A stretch of 38,282 nucleotides of DNA from a virus. Positions within the stretch are counted from its first letter, which is position 1. Every line of letters starts with the position of its first letter. Shown here in pieces: positions 24,205 to 31,715 of this stretch. The notes beneath the pieces are model-generated. The model saw only the letters and a program-made list of their open reading frames with translations. It was not told the origin of the DNA and ran no database searches. The stretch covers positions 1-38,282 of the IMG/VR virus record IMGVR_UViG_3300030117_004116. One strand, given 5' to 3'. Position numbers and translations under genes: made by a program.

Positions 24205-24903
24205 ATGTTCTTCGATTCACAACCAAATTTTTTATACCCAGATTTTAAGATTAAAGATAACTATAAGGTATCTAAAAATTTCTTTCGTAGAGTAAGAAAT
24301 AGAGATAACTTTAATAGTATTTTTTCTTCTTCACTTCCATATACTGTTACGCCAGGCGAAACTGTAGAGGAAGTTGCATATAAAAAGTATAATGATTCAA
24401 AATGGTATTGGACAATTTTATTAATGAATAATATTATTGATATCCGTAGAGAATGGCCTCTTTCATCAAATGAATTAGAAGATTATATGAATAGTAAATA
24501 TGGATCTGCAATAGATAATCCTAGACATTGGGAAACAAATAAAGTTACTGATAATACTTTAGGTGTAGTGTTAGAACAAGGTGTAATTGTAGAATACTAT
24601 GAAGGAACTACTGCTCAACAAGCATCAAACTATTATCCATCATGGAATTTTAAATACTTTACTCAATCTGGTGGTAGTCCAAATACTCAAGTAGTAAATA
24701 CTGTTCCTGCTACAACAGGACTAACTAAGATTACAAATAGAGAATGGGAATATCAAGAGAATGAAAAGAAGAGAGAAATTATTTGTCCTAAACAGCAATA
24801 CTTATCTGTATTTGAAGATGAATTAGAATCTCTATTGAAGTATGATACAAAATATAAAATTACTAAAGGTGGTTTAAGAATATCAGAACCATATCAAAGA
24901 TAA
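24205..24903 (+). CDS. gp53: Baseplate wedge protein gp53
   Basis: 232 aa. The N-terminal FFDSQPNFLYPDFKI and the LysM-like segment SLPYTVTPGETVEEVAYKKY, DSKWYWTILLMNNIID followed by EWPLSSNELEDYMNSKYG are characteristic of T4-like gp53. It links wedges to each other and to the central hub during baseplate assembly. The C-terminal third is variable, rich in Tyr, Lys and Glu. The stop is followed after about 25 nt by a bidirectional terminator. Confidence 0.9.
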   Translation: MFFDSQPNFLYPDFKIKDNYKVSKNFFRRVRNRDNFNSIFSSSLPYTVTPGETVEEVAYKKYNDSKWYWTILLMNNIIDIRREWPLSSNELEDYMNSKYGSAIDNPRHWETNKVTDNTLGVVLEQGVIVEYYEGTTAQQASNYYPSWNFKYFTQSGGSPNTQVVNTVPATTGLTKITNREWEYQENEKKREIICPKQQYLSVFEDELESLLKYDTKYKITKGGLRISEPYQR

Positions 24904-24920
24904 ACAAAAACCTTTTAGAC

Positions 24921-24957
24921 AAAAAAATGCCCCGAAAATTTTTTCGAGGCTTTTTTT
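24921..24957. terminator. Bidirectional terminator between gp53 and gp32
   Basis: GCC-C-CGAAAA, two T, TTTTCG-A-GGC forms a stem with one mismatch (24929-24950), with TTTTTTT after it on the plus strand and a run of seven T on the minus strand. It lies between the convergent genes gp53 (+) and gp32 (-). Confidence 0.85.
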
Positions 24958-24977
24958 ATTGAATTTTGAAATTCGTA

Positions 24978-25874
24978 TTACTCTTCTGCGAGTCTTGAGA
25001 AGTATGACATTACATCTTCCTCTTCCTCATCAACACGAGGAGCAGGAGGTTCAACTGTTGCTGAAACAGATGGTATAGGCCCACGACCTTCACTCTCATC
25101 TTCAAGATCTTCATCAGGTATTGGTGATACCTTCTTCTTGGCAGAAAGAACTGTGTTCATTCTCTTCTCAAGTTCTTCATATGTTTTGAAGTTCTTAGCA
25201 TCAGTAAATGCTGTAAGAGAATGTTCTGATTTGTAGATAGCTTCTAATTCAGCATCATCAAAGTCTCCAAGAGTTGATACTTTATCAAACTCAGACTTAT
25301 CATAATTCCAATAACCATCTAACTTACGAATCTTTAACTTAAAGTTAGCACCTTTCCAGAAATCAAATGGATTGATAGGAGTCTCATCAGCAAATGCTGG
25401 TTGCATAGCTTCAACAATCTTATCATGGATTTTCTTTCCATACTTATACAAGAATACTTTACCTTCGTTCTCAGGATGTAAAGGATCTTGAACAACATAT
25501 ATGTTACTGTAATAAGATAACTTACGTTTTTGTTTACGAGCAGTTTCCTTATCACGATCAGATCCAGAGTTCCATAATTGACGATTTAAATCACCAACAG
25601 GATCGGACTTGTTAATAGTTGTTAATGAGTTTTCAATATACCAACCGCCAGGACCTTGGAAAGCATGACTAAACAGTTTTGCCCAAGGAAGATCTTCATC
25701 ATTAGGTGCTGGTAAAAATCTGATTACAGCGTAACCATTACCACTTTTATCCATCTCAGGTTTCCAAAGATTATCATCTTTGGCATTTGATTCGCCAGAT
25801 GAAACCTTTTCTAGTTCCTTAGTTAATTTTTGAAAAGCAGAAGCAGAATCTCGCTTCAGTGCAGAAAAAGACAT
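24978..25874 (-). CDS. gp32: Single-stranded DNA-binding protein gp32
   Basis: 298 aa, T4 gp32-like. The N-terminal basic segment is followed by the ssDNA-binding core (WKPEMDKSGNGYAVIRFLPA, WAKLFSHAFQGPGGWYIEN, KLSYYSNIYVVQDPLHPENE, GKVFLYKYGKKI, NPFDFWKGANFKLKIRKLDG), then an acidic tail ending DVMSYFSRLAEE used for protein contacts. In T4 a zinc finger (His-Cys3) follows the HGF...WYIE motif. Here that region (SLTTINKSDPVGDLNRQLW) has no cysteine, so the zinc site is missing. It coats ssDNA in replication, recombination and repair. A strong sigma-70 promoter lies upstream. Confidence 0.95.
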   Translation of the reverse strand: MSFSALKRDSASAFQKLTKELEKVSSGESNAKDDNLWKPEMDKSGNGYAVIRFLPAPNDEDLPWAKLFSHAFQGPGGWYIENSLTTINKSDPVGDLNRQLWNSGSDRDKETARKQKRKLSYYSNIYVVQDPLHPENEGKVFLYKYGKKIHDKIVEAMQPAFADETPINPFDFWKGANFKLKIRKLDGYWNYDKSEFDKVSTLGDFDDAELEAIYKSEHSLTAFTDAKNFKTYEELEKRMNTVLSAKKKVSPIPDEDLEDESEGRGPIPSVSATVEPPAPRVDEEEEDVMSYFSRLAEE

Positions 25875-25915
25875 GTGTGTTCTCCGTATTTTTTAGTATT
25901 TGGCTTACTTTTTTT

Positions 25916-25944
25916 ATTGTAACATAGTTATTGGTATTTGTCAA
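25916..25944 (-). promoter_or_regulatory. Sigma-70 promoter of gp32
   Basis: TTGACA (25944-25939), 17-nt spacer, TACAAT (25921-25916) on the minus strand, 42 nt upstream of the gp32 ATG. A GGAG ribosome site precedes the start by 8 nt. The -35 overlaps the stop of the DUF1825 gene. Confidence 0.85.
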
Positions 25945-26267
25945 TCATCTAATAACTCTAATGCTCTTTCAACATCTGCCTGCATAGAAACAAAACACTC
26001 ATCGATATCACCGTTAGTATATCCTAATAGTCTTGCAGATTGTTTTAAGTATTGTATAAATTCAAAAGCATCATCGTCCTCAGAATATTTTGCACGAAAG
26101 TATAAAACCTTTTGTAGTTCTATAACTCTACCAACTTTTTCTAAGTATTCTTTTTTTTCTTCATTGTCTAGTGTCATACCTCTAGAAGATAAATCAACCA
26201 GTCTTTGATAGATTTCAAATAACTGTACTGATTCAGCTCTAATGATAGGATTATCAAAAAATGCCAT
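25941..26267 (-). CDS. DUF1825-like protein
   Basis: 108 aa. The N-terminus MAFFDNPIIRAESVQLFEIY closely follows the opening of DUF1825 proteins (MAFFDSEIVQQEAKQLFEDYQ style), a family of short helical cyanobacterial proteins with cyanophage members. The rest is entirely helical and acidic (KKEYLEKVGRVIELQKVLYF, AFEFIQYLKQSARLLGY). Function unknown. The position between helicase loader gp59 and SSB gp32 suggests action on replication or transcription. A possible late-type box (GATAAATA) lies 34 nt upstream. Confidence 0.75.
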   Translation of the reverse strand: MAFFDNPIIRAESVQLFEIYQRLVDLSSRGMTLDNEEKKEYLEKVGRVIELQKVLYFRAKYSEDDDAFEFIQYLKQSARLLGYTNGDIDECFVSMQADVERALELLDD

Positions 26268-26270
26268 GTT

Positions 26271-26855
26271 CTATGCTAATTTTTTTAACAGGATACATTT
26301 ATATTTATCACGATCTATTTGAAGGAATGGTTCGTATTTCACAACCTGTTTTTTTGTATCAGGCCATACTACAGGTTCTATAATTTGTTTATCAAAGTCA
26401 GGAATAAACTTTAAAAGTTTATTTAAAATGACTAATGTTTCCAATGTAATTCTATCTCCATAATATGATTGCAATAAGATAGGATGATTGCCAGATTTAC
26501 ATTCAAATACTTTTTCAAACTTAGAAATATCTAATAGATAATCTATATCATTCTCAAACATAAATGACATACTTTGAATCTTTTTCTTCCAGTCAGTATA
26601 TACTTTAGAACCATGTACTGATATATCGCCAATCCATGTGTTGTTATTGTTTATAAAGTATGATACAAAATATTCTACAACTGTATCATGATCAAACTTT
26701 GCAGCTAATTTCTTAAAAAAATATCTATCTTTTCTTTTATCAAACGCTGATTGAGATGCCCTAGATTTACCATTAAAGGTAAAGTAGTTATACTTATCTT
26801 TAGTGAAATGTAACTTTAATGCTAGGTAAGTTTTGTAGACATCAAAACCTGTCAT
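26271..26855 (-). CDS. gp59: Helicase loader gp59
   Basis: 194 aa, T4 gp59-like (217 aa): VYKTYLALKLHFTKDKYNYF, QSAFDKRKDRYFFKKLAAKF, NNNNTWIGDI and FMFENDIDYL line up with T4 KLYLMIKQH, YQKRRDKYFFQKLSEKY and DAWIGDIS. It loads the gp41 replicative helicase onto gp32-coated ssDNA at forks and D-loops. It starts exactly at the stop of gp33 and lies two genes from gp32, its binding partner. Confidence 0.9.
   Translation of the reverse strand: MTGFDVYKTYLALKLHFTKDKYNYFTFNGKSRASQSAFDKRKDRYFFKKLAAKFDHDTVVEYFVSYFINNNNTWIGDISVHGSKVYTDWKKKIQSMSFMFENDIDYLLDISKFEKVFECKSGNHPILLQSYYGDRITLETLVILNKLLKFIPDFDKQIIEPVVWPDTKKQVVKYEPFLQIDRDKYKCILLKKLA
26302..26309 (-). promoter_or_regulatory. Possible late promoter (GATAAATA)
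   Basis: GATAAATA on the minus strand inside the end of gp59, 34 nt upstream of the DUF1825 gene. Weak evidence because the region is AT-rich. Confidence 0.3.
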
Positions 26856-27127
26856 TACACTTGTGGCAGTTTTGCTCGAGTAGTTCGTTTAATACAATTA
26901 AGTCTTTGTGCATCAGCACGAATTTTTTCCTTGAGTGGTTTGGAAATAAGTTTGTTTACTGTAGTCAGTTCAATGTCATGTTCTTCACAATAACAAATCA
27001 CTGCTTCCATGTAATTCAATTCTCCTTTACAAGCAAGGACGATCTTTTCTATTTCCATTGAAAATTTAGAAGCAGTTAAAAACTTACCATCTAATAAATT
27101 TTCGAGTTCATCCTTTTGTTGTTTCAT
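26855..27127 (-). CDS. gp33: Late-transcription co-activator gp33
   Basis: 90 aa from the ATG at 27127 (MKQQKDELENLLDGKFLTAS); the frame is open further upstream but inside the exonuclease gene. FSMEIEKIVLACKGELNYME, AVICYCEEHDIELTTVNKLI, SKPLKEKIRADAQ matches T4 gp33 (MVEEFGMSYLEATTAFLEEN..., IIEKIQSEA). In T4, gp33 bridges RNA polymerase and the sliding clamp to activate late promoters, which fits the many TATAAATA boxes in this window. It overlaps the exonuclease by 20 nt. Confidence 0.8.
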   Translation of the reverse strand: MKQQKDELENLLDGKFLTASKFSMEIEKIVLACKGELNYMEAVICYCEEHDIELTTVNKLISKPLKEKIRADAQRLNCIKRTTRAKLPQV

Positions 27128-27770
27128 TAAATGCTTTCCAGTCCTTGATGTATTGCATAAGTAATCTAATAAATTTGGACTTGTTGTATTCTTCATAGAC
27201 TTCACATTCTCCATTTTCACATGACATGATAATTACTAGTTTTTTAACAGTTAAGCCTGTTAGTTCATATAACATACAAGCATAAGCAGCTGCTTGTACA
27301 AAGTATCCTTCAATCCATTCTCTAGGTTTTGGTTCTTTTGAAGTCTTGAAGTCTATAATGGATAACTCTCCATTATATTCTGCGATACAATCGACAGTGC
27401 CTGCAACACCTAACTGTAAACTATATAGTGGTTTTTCTAGAGCGTATATATTATCAAGATTATTTAAAAAAGGTTTAGATATTTTAAATAAAAAATCTGA
27501 TAATGGTTGAACTTCTGGAAGTTCCAAATTTTTTAGATAGTATTCAGTAATCGTATGTGTATCAGTGCCACGACTTGCAGCACGTCTAGAAATTTTGTTT
27601 GCTTCTGCTGCACCAACTTTACGGCGCCATTCTGCAATTGACTTTCTAGATTTGTGGGAAGTAATAGATGTTATAGATGGAAGTTTTTGATCTCCAACTT
27701 TATAATATCTTGTACCTTTAACGTTGACTCTTTTCAATGGAGCAACATCTATTTCGCAGTGATTAAACAT
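27108..27770 (-). CDS. RecB-family PD-(D/E)XK exonuclease
   Basis: 220 aa. Core motif GVAGTVDCIAEYNGELSIID followed by FKTSKEP gives the D...D-x-K nuclease signature, and the region WIEGYFVQAAAYACMLYELT is the QxxxY helix of RecB-type nucleases. The N-terminus (VGDQKLPSITSITS, then RRAASRGTDTHTITEYYL) contains the usual upstream motif of phage and Cas4-like exonucleases. It is likely used in DNA degradation or recombination. It starts at the last base of the phoH stop region and is co-transcribed with phoH. Confidence 0.88.
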   Translation of the reverse strand: MFNHCEIDVAPLKRVNVKGTRYYKVGDQKLPSITSITSHKSRKSIAEWRRKVGAAEANKISRRAASRGTDTHTITEYYLKNLELPEVQPLSDFLFKISKPFLNNLDNIYALEKPLYSLQLGVAGTVDCIAEYNGELSIIDFKTSKEPKPREWIEGYFVQAAAYACMLYELTGLTVKKLVIIMSCENGECEVYEEYNKSKFIRLLMQYIKDWKAFNETTKG

Positions 27771-28513
27771 TAAAGTCCAGCATTAATCTTGGCTATAAGA
27801 TAACTTCTGATTAATCCAGAGCGAACGATATCTGGTATACCAAATTCAGTTACACCAAACTCTTCCATGTTTCTTATGATACCAAGGAAATTGTACACGC
27901 CATTCCTTTCATTAGTCTTCACTAAATCAGATTGTAGAGCATCACCGCAGAACATAATTTTAGTATCTTCTCCAACTCTTGTCATTATACTATCTAATTC
28001 ATGAAAATTCAAGTTTTGACATTCATCAACTATAACAATTGATCTATCTAATGTTGTTCCACGAATGAAACTTGTAGACCAAAATGAAATAGTATCTTGT
28101 ACCTTTAAATTGTTATAAAGATTTTCAAATGAATCATCATCTGGCATCTCAAACATATATTGTACCATCTGTTTGTATGGTATCTGATATAAGAATGACT
28201 TATCTTCATGATCGCCAGGCAAGAAACCAATCTCTCTTGTAGCAACAAGAGATCTTACGATATAGATTTTATCGTAAGGAGTATGGTCATCAAATACAGC
28301 TCTAAGTGCAAGGTATAATGCAACAAATGTTTTACCAGTACCAGCAGCACCATAGAGATATAAATTTTTATCGTTTGCCCAATCAGCAAATACTTTATCT
28401 TGAGCTGGAGTCAGAGGTTCAATATCTAAAAGATACTGAGAGTTAATAGGTCTCTTTCTTTTTAATACTTTATCTGGGGTTTCCGCTAAAGATTTCTTCT
28501 TTGTTCTTGCCAT
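27770..28513 (-). CDS. phoH: PhoH-like P-loop ATPase
   Basis: 247 aa. Walker A LYLYGAAGTGKTFVALYLAL at about residue 52-71, Walker B SIVIVDECQNL, and the PhoH core (IYIVRSLVATREIGFLPGD, MIFCGDALQSDL-like KIMFCGDALQSDL). PhoH is found in nearly all cyanomyoviruses. Its role is unresolved (phosphate stress or RNA helicase/nuclease partner). It heads a row with exonuclease, gp33 and gp59. Confidence 0.92.
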   Translation of the reverse strand: MARTKKKSLAETPDKVLKRKRPINSQYLLDIEPLTPAQDKVFADWANDKNLYLYGAAGTGKTFVALYLALRAVFDDHTPYDKIYIVRSLVATREIGFLPGDHEDKSFLYQIPYKQMVQYMFEMPDDDSFENLYNNLKVQDTISFWSTSFIRGTTLDRSIVIVDECQNLNFHELDSIMTRVGEDTKIMFCGDALQSDLVKTNERNGVYNFLGIIRNMEEFGVTEFGIPDIVRSGLIRSYLIAKINAGL

Positions 28514-28515
28514 AA

Positions 28516-28758
28516 TTAGTAAGAATTAGGATCAAATGTGGCGCCTGGATGATGATTTTTAATATTGGTTAAAACATCTTTAAATCCACCATCAACTTTT
28601 GCTTTCCAGTGACCTACCTCGCCACATCCAGCAACTCCAGCTTGCCAATCTCTTTGCCAGTCAGGGTTATCTGAGTACCATTGATTAATATCATGAATAC
28701 TCATTGAGACTTCTTTTTTCTCTCCAGTTTCTTTGTTTACAACAGGATAAATTGCCAT
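28516..28758 (-). CDS. Small conserved-looking protein
   Basis: 80 aa. MAIYPVVNKETGEKKEVSMS, then INQWYSDNPDWQRDWQAGVA and GHWKAKVDGGFKDVLTNIKN ends with HPGATFDPNSY. The Trp/Asp-rich centre is reminiscent of the C-terminal segment of zinc-ribbon regulatory proteins in cyanophages, but the cysteines needed for a ribbon are absent (one Cys). Function unknown. It is two bases from phoH and probably in the same operon. Confidence 0.65.
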   Translation of the reverse strand: MAIYPVVNKETGEKKEVSMSIHDINQWYSDNPDWQRDWQAGVAGCGEVGHWKAKVDGGFKDVLTNIKNHHPGATFDPNSY

Positions 28759-28787
28759 AATTAATGAATCTTTACAAAGTTATTTAG

Positions 28788-29288
28788 TCATAACCAATTC
28801 GGTTTTCTGGATGGGTCACGAAGATAATTAGATGCAGCCCAAGGTTTGCTCGATATATAACGTTTGTAAGCAGTAAAAGTGTCAATGCTTGTGTCATATT
28901 TAAACCTGTCGGGTCCTGCGAACGCAAAAGATTTAGGATCATGATCTTGTGGTGGAAAAATTTTAACAGCGTGTTCTATGGTACGCTGACAACTATGTAT
29001 TTTAGAATATCTATGAGTATATTCATAACATAGTGCAAGACCATGTATGATCAACCATGTCCAATTATCTTGTGCCCAGATGGTACAAGGATGATTGCGA
29101 ATTGCACCTTTAGATGTTTTGTATGGTGTACCATCTAACTTGGGTAAAGAACCGAAGTTATGACCCCATTCTTTAGATGCAACAATAGCAAGCATTTGAC
29201 AAGTCTCAAGAGGCATCTTAACAATATGTTTATCAGGTAAACATTTTGCAGATGCAACTGCACTTGGATCAGTAACAAAAATATTCAT
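28788..29288 (-). CDS. Phage protein of the MNIF...DKHIVKM family (sometimes called pyrimidine-dimer glycosylase)
   Basis: 166 aa. MNIFVTDPSAVASAKCLPDK, HIVKMPLETCQMLAIVASKE, RNHPCTIWAQDNWTWLIIHG, LALCYEYTHRYSKIH form a pattern found in many marine T4-like phages, often labelled pyrimidine dimer DNA glycosylase by remote similarity. The conserved His, Glu and Trp residues would fit an enzyme, but the catalytic N-terminal Thr of T4 DenV is not in place, so I would leave the activity open. It overlaps the pebS gene by 4 nt (ATGA). Confidence 0.5.
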   Translation of the reverse strand: MNIFVTDPSAVASAKCLPDKHIVKMPLETCQMLAIVASKEWGHNFGSLPKLDGTPYKTSKGAIRNHPCTIWAQDNWTWLIIHGLALCYEYTHRYSKIHSCQRTIEHAVKIFPPQDHDPKSFAFAGPDRFKYDTSIDTFTAYKRYISSKPWAASNYLRDPSRKPNWL

Positions 29289-29902
29289 TTGAAATTGAAT
29301 AGGAAATCATTAACAAGACTTTCTGCTTTTTCTTGACCGAACTTACCTTTTAGATATCCACCTACAGGATCGAGTCTAGTCATATAAGCATCAAAGTCTT
29401 TGTACACACTTGTGTCGTTGTGTTTTGGTTTCTCTAATTGTAACATATTTTTGTACTTAGTCAAGTAATGCTTAAATGTAGATACATAAGCATCGACTTC
29501 TTCCATCTTACAATATCTAACAAATATATTTTCTGAAAAATGATTACCCATTTCAAAAAATCTATATTCTTTTTCTGCTTTTGGTAGATCATCAAAAGAA
29601 AGTAAATGATTTTCTACAGGATGTTGGAAATCAAATACTACGATCACTCTCTTCTCATTAAACGCCATCAAATCCATACCAAAACAAGGCAGATTACTGC
29701 CTGTCTTTGGATACAAAATATTATTATAGATACATGAGTTATCAGACCATATCTCAACTTCTCTTGATTTAATGAGATGTTTATTTGTATATGTTTTTGC
29801 TACAAGATGAGTTCCTTTACCTTCCCATGTAGCCCATGTTTCTTTTTCTTTTAATTTGATAGCATTGTTCAATGCATTTTTATATTCTTTCCAAAGATTC
29901 AT
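29285..29902 (-). CDS. pebS: Phycoerythrobilin synthase (ferredoxin-dependent bilin reductase)
   Basis: 205 aa. The sequence YNNILYPKTGSNLPCFGMDL, KRVIVVFDFQHP, YRFFEMGNHFSENIFVRYCK and FDAYMTRLDPVGGYLKGKFG is very close to PebS of phage P-SSM2 as I recall it. The two catalytic aspartates of PebS (D105, D206) correspond to D77 and D178 here. PebS reduces biliverdin in two steps to phycoerythrobilin using ferredoxin, bypassing host PebA/PebB. The N-terminus is about 28 residues shorter than in P-SSM2. The heme oxygenase that supplies biliverdin is not in this window. It would work with the CpeT-like lyase at 37017. Confidence 0.88.
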   Translation of the reverse strand: MNLWKEYKNALNNAIKLKEKETWATWEGKGTHLVAKTYTNKHLIKSREVEIWSDNSCIYNNILYPKTGSNLPCFGMDLMAFNEKRVIVVFDFQHPVENHLLSFDDLPKAEKEYRFFEMGNHFSENIFVRYCKMEEVDAYVSTFKHYLTKYKNMLQLEKPKHNDTSVYKDFDAYMTRLDPVGGYLKGKFGQEKAESLVNDFLFNFK

Positions 29903-29904
29903 AA

Positions 29905-30249
29905 TTAATATTCCAAAGGTCGGTCTTGAGATTTATACATATCGATCATTTCCTGATCGTTATCTGGTCTATCTTCCACTCTCCGATGTTTAACATACTT
30001 TAAATTTTTCCATTGATGTTCATAACATAATAACAAAACATGAATCATTTTGTGAGGATCATTTTTAGCATAGTTACAATATGGTTTAGGTTTTACTCCT
30101 ATTTCGATTGTAATATATCTTGAAGGAGTTCTCCATCCTTTTTTTGGTTCTGAAGGTTCTGCTTTAAAATAAACCCATCCTTCATGTTTCATTCCTAGAT
30201 CCGTAGTCCAGATGACATAATCATCTACTTGTGGGTCATAGTGTTCCAT
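29905..30249 (-). CDS. Conserved-looking protein of unknown function
   Basis: 114 aa. YVIWTTDLGMKHEGWVYFKA, GWRTPSRYITIEIGVKPKPY, HKMIHVLLLCYEHQWKNLKY. Soluble, rich in Trp, Tyr, His and Lys. I do not recognise the family, though the pattern (nucleic-acid-binding-like beta barrel and 'HVLLLCYE...W' helix) suggests a small beta-alpha fold. The start lies inside thyX (25-nt overlap) and the stop is 2 nt before pebS. Confidence 0.6.
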   Translation of the reverse strand: MEHYDPQVDDYVIWTTDLGMKHEGWVYFKAEPSEPKKGWRTPSRYITIEIGVKPKPYCNYAKNDPHKMIHVLLLCYEHQWKNLKYVKHRRVEDRPDNDQEMIDMYKSQDRPLEY

Positions 30250-30878
30250 CCTAAAGCCTCACTTACAATTGGGAACTCTCCTACAAATATACATTGAACT
30301 GCTCTCGCAACATCCATATGTTCTTTCTGTGTACCATGAGCAGAACGTAAGTCTATGTAATGTATCCATGAACGAACACTACCTGTCATGTAAATTCTGG
30401 TTGGTGTAGCAAGTGGTAAGACAAATCTAGCACATTCTTTTGCAATACCAGAAGCAAGAAGTTCATTATAAAGATCCATTGCTTCAACAAAATGTTCAGC
30501 AATTTTATATTGAAGATCTGCTTTCTTGTTCTTCGGTACGTCATCTGTACTATTCTGTCGATTCTTATAGTCCTGATGTCGAAGATCAAACATAGGAATC
30601 TCTTCTGCTAACAAATTAGTGTCAGCATATCTTTGACTAAACTCTTGAAATGTAAAACTACGATGTCGTAATATTTGAGCAGCAAGACCTCTGGTGGTAT
30701 TAATCTCCACCGTCATGTGTGCTTGTTCAAAAACTGACCAGTGACCGTGCTTTATGCAGTAACCTAATAAACCACTGACGTTTGGATTTTCTTGGTTCTT
30801 GGGGTTGCTGACTCTCGCTACATACCCCATCGTTTCTTCTGCCTTTGGAGTCACGCTTACCAGATTCACTTGATTCAT
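30225..30878 (-). CDS. thyX: Flavin-dependent thymidylate synthase
   Basis: 217 aa. The ThyX signature RHRSFTFQEFSQRY (RHR-x7-S) is present at about residues 72-85, with further conserved elements HWSVFEQAHMTVEI, GIAKECARFVLPLATPTRIY and a C-terminal helical segment. ThyX makes dTMP from dUMP with methylene-THF, FAD and NADPH, supplying thymidine for the AT-rich phage genome. The first 152 nt overlap a second open frame (30727-31002). Confidence 0.96.
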   Translation of the reverse strand: MNQVNLVSVTPKAEETMGYVARVSNPKNQENPNVSGLLGYCIKHGHWSVFEQAHMTVEINTTRGLAAQILRHRSFTFQEFSQRYADTNLLAEEIPMFDLRHQDYKNRQNSTDDVPKNKKADLQYKIAEHFVEAMDLYNELLASGIAKECARFVLPLATPTRIYMTGSVRSWIHYIDLRSAHGTQKEHMDVARAVQCIFVGEFPIVSEALGWNTMTHK

Positions 30879-31002
30879 ACTTCTTTAATAGTTTGATTCT
30901 GTTTTGTATAAGTTTAGCATATTGAACGTCCGCTTTGGAATATAAATGAGGACGTTCTTTATAATTTTTTATTAACTTCTTTGCGGCCTTTTTATCTTTC
31001 AT
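30727..31002 (-). CDS. Small basic protein overlapping thyX
   Basis: 91 aa as open frame. The N-terminal half (MKDKKAAKKLIKNYKERPHL, YSKADVQYAKLIQNRI) looks like a genuine short cyanophage protein: basic, helical. The last about 50 residues lie over the start of thyX in another frame and have low-complexity Ser/Arg/Lys composition. An original stop near codon 45 may have been lost, or the overlap is real. It begins in an ATGA overlap with the upstream 88-aa gene. Confidence 0.5.
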   Translation of the reverse strand: MKDKKAAKKLIKNYKERPHLYSKADVQYAKLIQNRIKLLKKYESSESGKRDSKGRRNDGVCSESQQPQEPRKSKRQWFIRLLHKARSLVSF

Positions 31003-31265
31003 TTTCTTTTCTTAGGAGGCGGTGCCTCTTTTTTAGTTTGCCATAAATGAGGAGCAATTCTTCCTTCGGATTGTTTCATCCATTGGAAACCTTTTTTATA
31101 TTTGTCATAGTAATGATCAAATAATTCTACTTGAGTACCAGCAACTGCGAGGTCGTGATGAAGTGTTCCTGTATTATCTTTTTCATAACAAACTAAGTAA
31201 GCGGTATAAGGTAATTTCTTATCTTGTGCTAACTTAGGATCACAATCTTCATGAAGTATTTTCAT
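30999..31265 (-). CDS. Conserved-looking protein of unknown function
   Basis: 88 aa. KILHEDCDPKLAQDKKLPYT, AYLVCYEKDNTGTLHHDLAV, VELFDHYYDKYKKGFQWMKQ, with a basic proline-rich tail (KKEAPPPKKRK). The His-rich centre and 'AYLVCYE' strand are familiar from cyanophage gene sets, but no function is known to me. It overlaps genes on both sides by 4 nt (ATGA), so it is translationally coupled. Confidence 0.6.
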   Translation of the reverse strand: MKILHEDCDPKLAQDKKLPYTAYLVCYEKDNTGTLHHDLAVAGTQVELFDHYYDKYKKGFQWMKQSEGRIAPHLWQTKKEAPPPKKRK

Positions 31266-31714
31266 GATCTATTACCCCACTGTATGTCAGGGTATGCTTC
31301 ATCTACACATGCTTTTGTAATCTTATATTTTTTTTGAAGTTTACGATCCTTAATTAAACAAATTAAAGATGCTTCATCGGCATGTAAACCTTCAAGCATT
31401 TGAACAAACATTCTTTCTCTTGTAGGTCTATTCAAAGTATCATTACCACCTTTTACAAAGTGATATAAATTACGATACTCTTGTAAGAGTCTTGTATGTT
31501 CAGTACCAGCTGGTGCATCATTAGGTGTAAATGGTACTTCACCTTCTGGAACCATACTAATAACACTACTATCGTAGTTCCATATTAAAACTGATGTTAA
31601 AGCATCTGTACGAAGTTGCTTTAATATTTCAATTTTTTTTGATTTTGTTTTTGCATTAGATACTTTCTGTAAGACTTCAGAAAGTAACATTTGGTTTTTG
31701 TCTAAATCGGCCAT
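31262..31714 (-). CDS. Conserved helical phage protein (DUF6433-like)
   Basis: 150 aa, all helical. LSEVLQKVSNAKTKSKKIEI, LKQLRTDALTSVLIWNYDSS, EGEVPFTPNDAPAGTEHTRL, ERMFVQMLEGLHADEASLIC. This matches a family widespread in T4-like marine phages (DUF6433 as I recall), sitting next to RNase H. A role in replication is possible but unproven. It starts one base after the rnh stop. Confidence 0.6.
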   Translation of the reverse strand: MADLDKNQMLLSEVLQKVSNAKTKSKKIEILKQLRTDALTSVLIWNYDSSVISMVPEGEVPFTPNDAPAGTEHTRLLQEYRNLYHFVKGGNDTLNRPTRERMFVQMLEGLHADEASLICLIKDRKLQKKYKITKACVDEAYPDIQWGNRS

Positions 31715-31715
31715 T

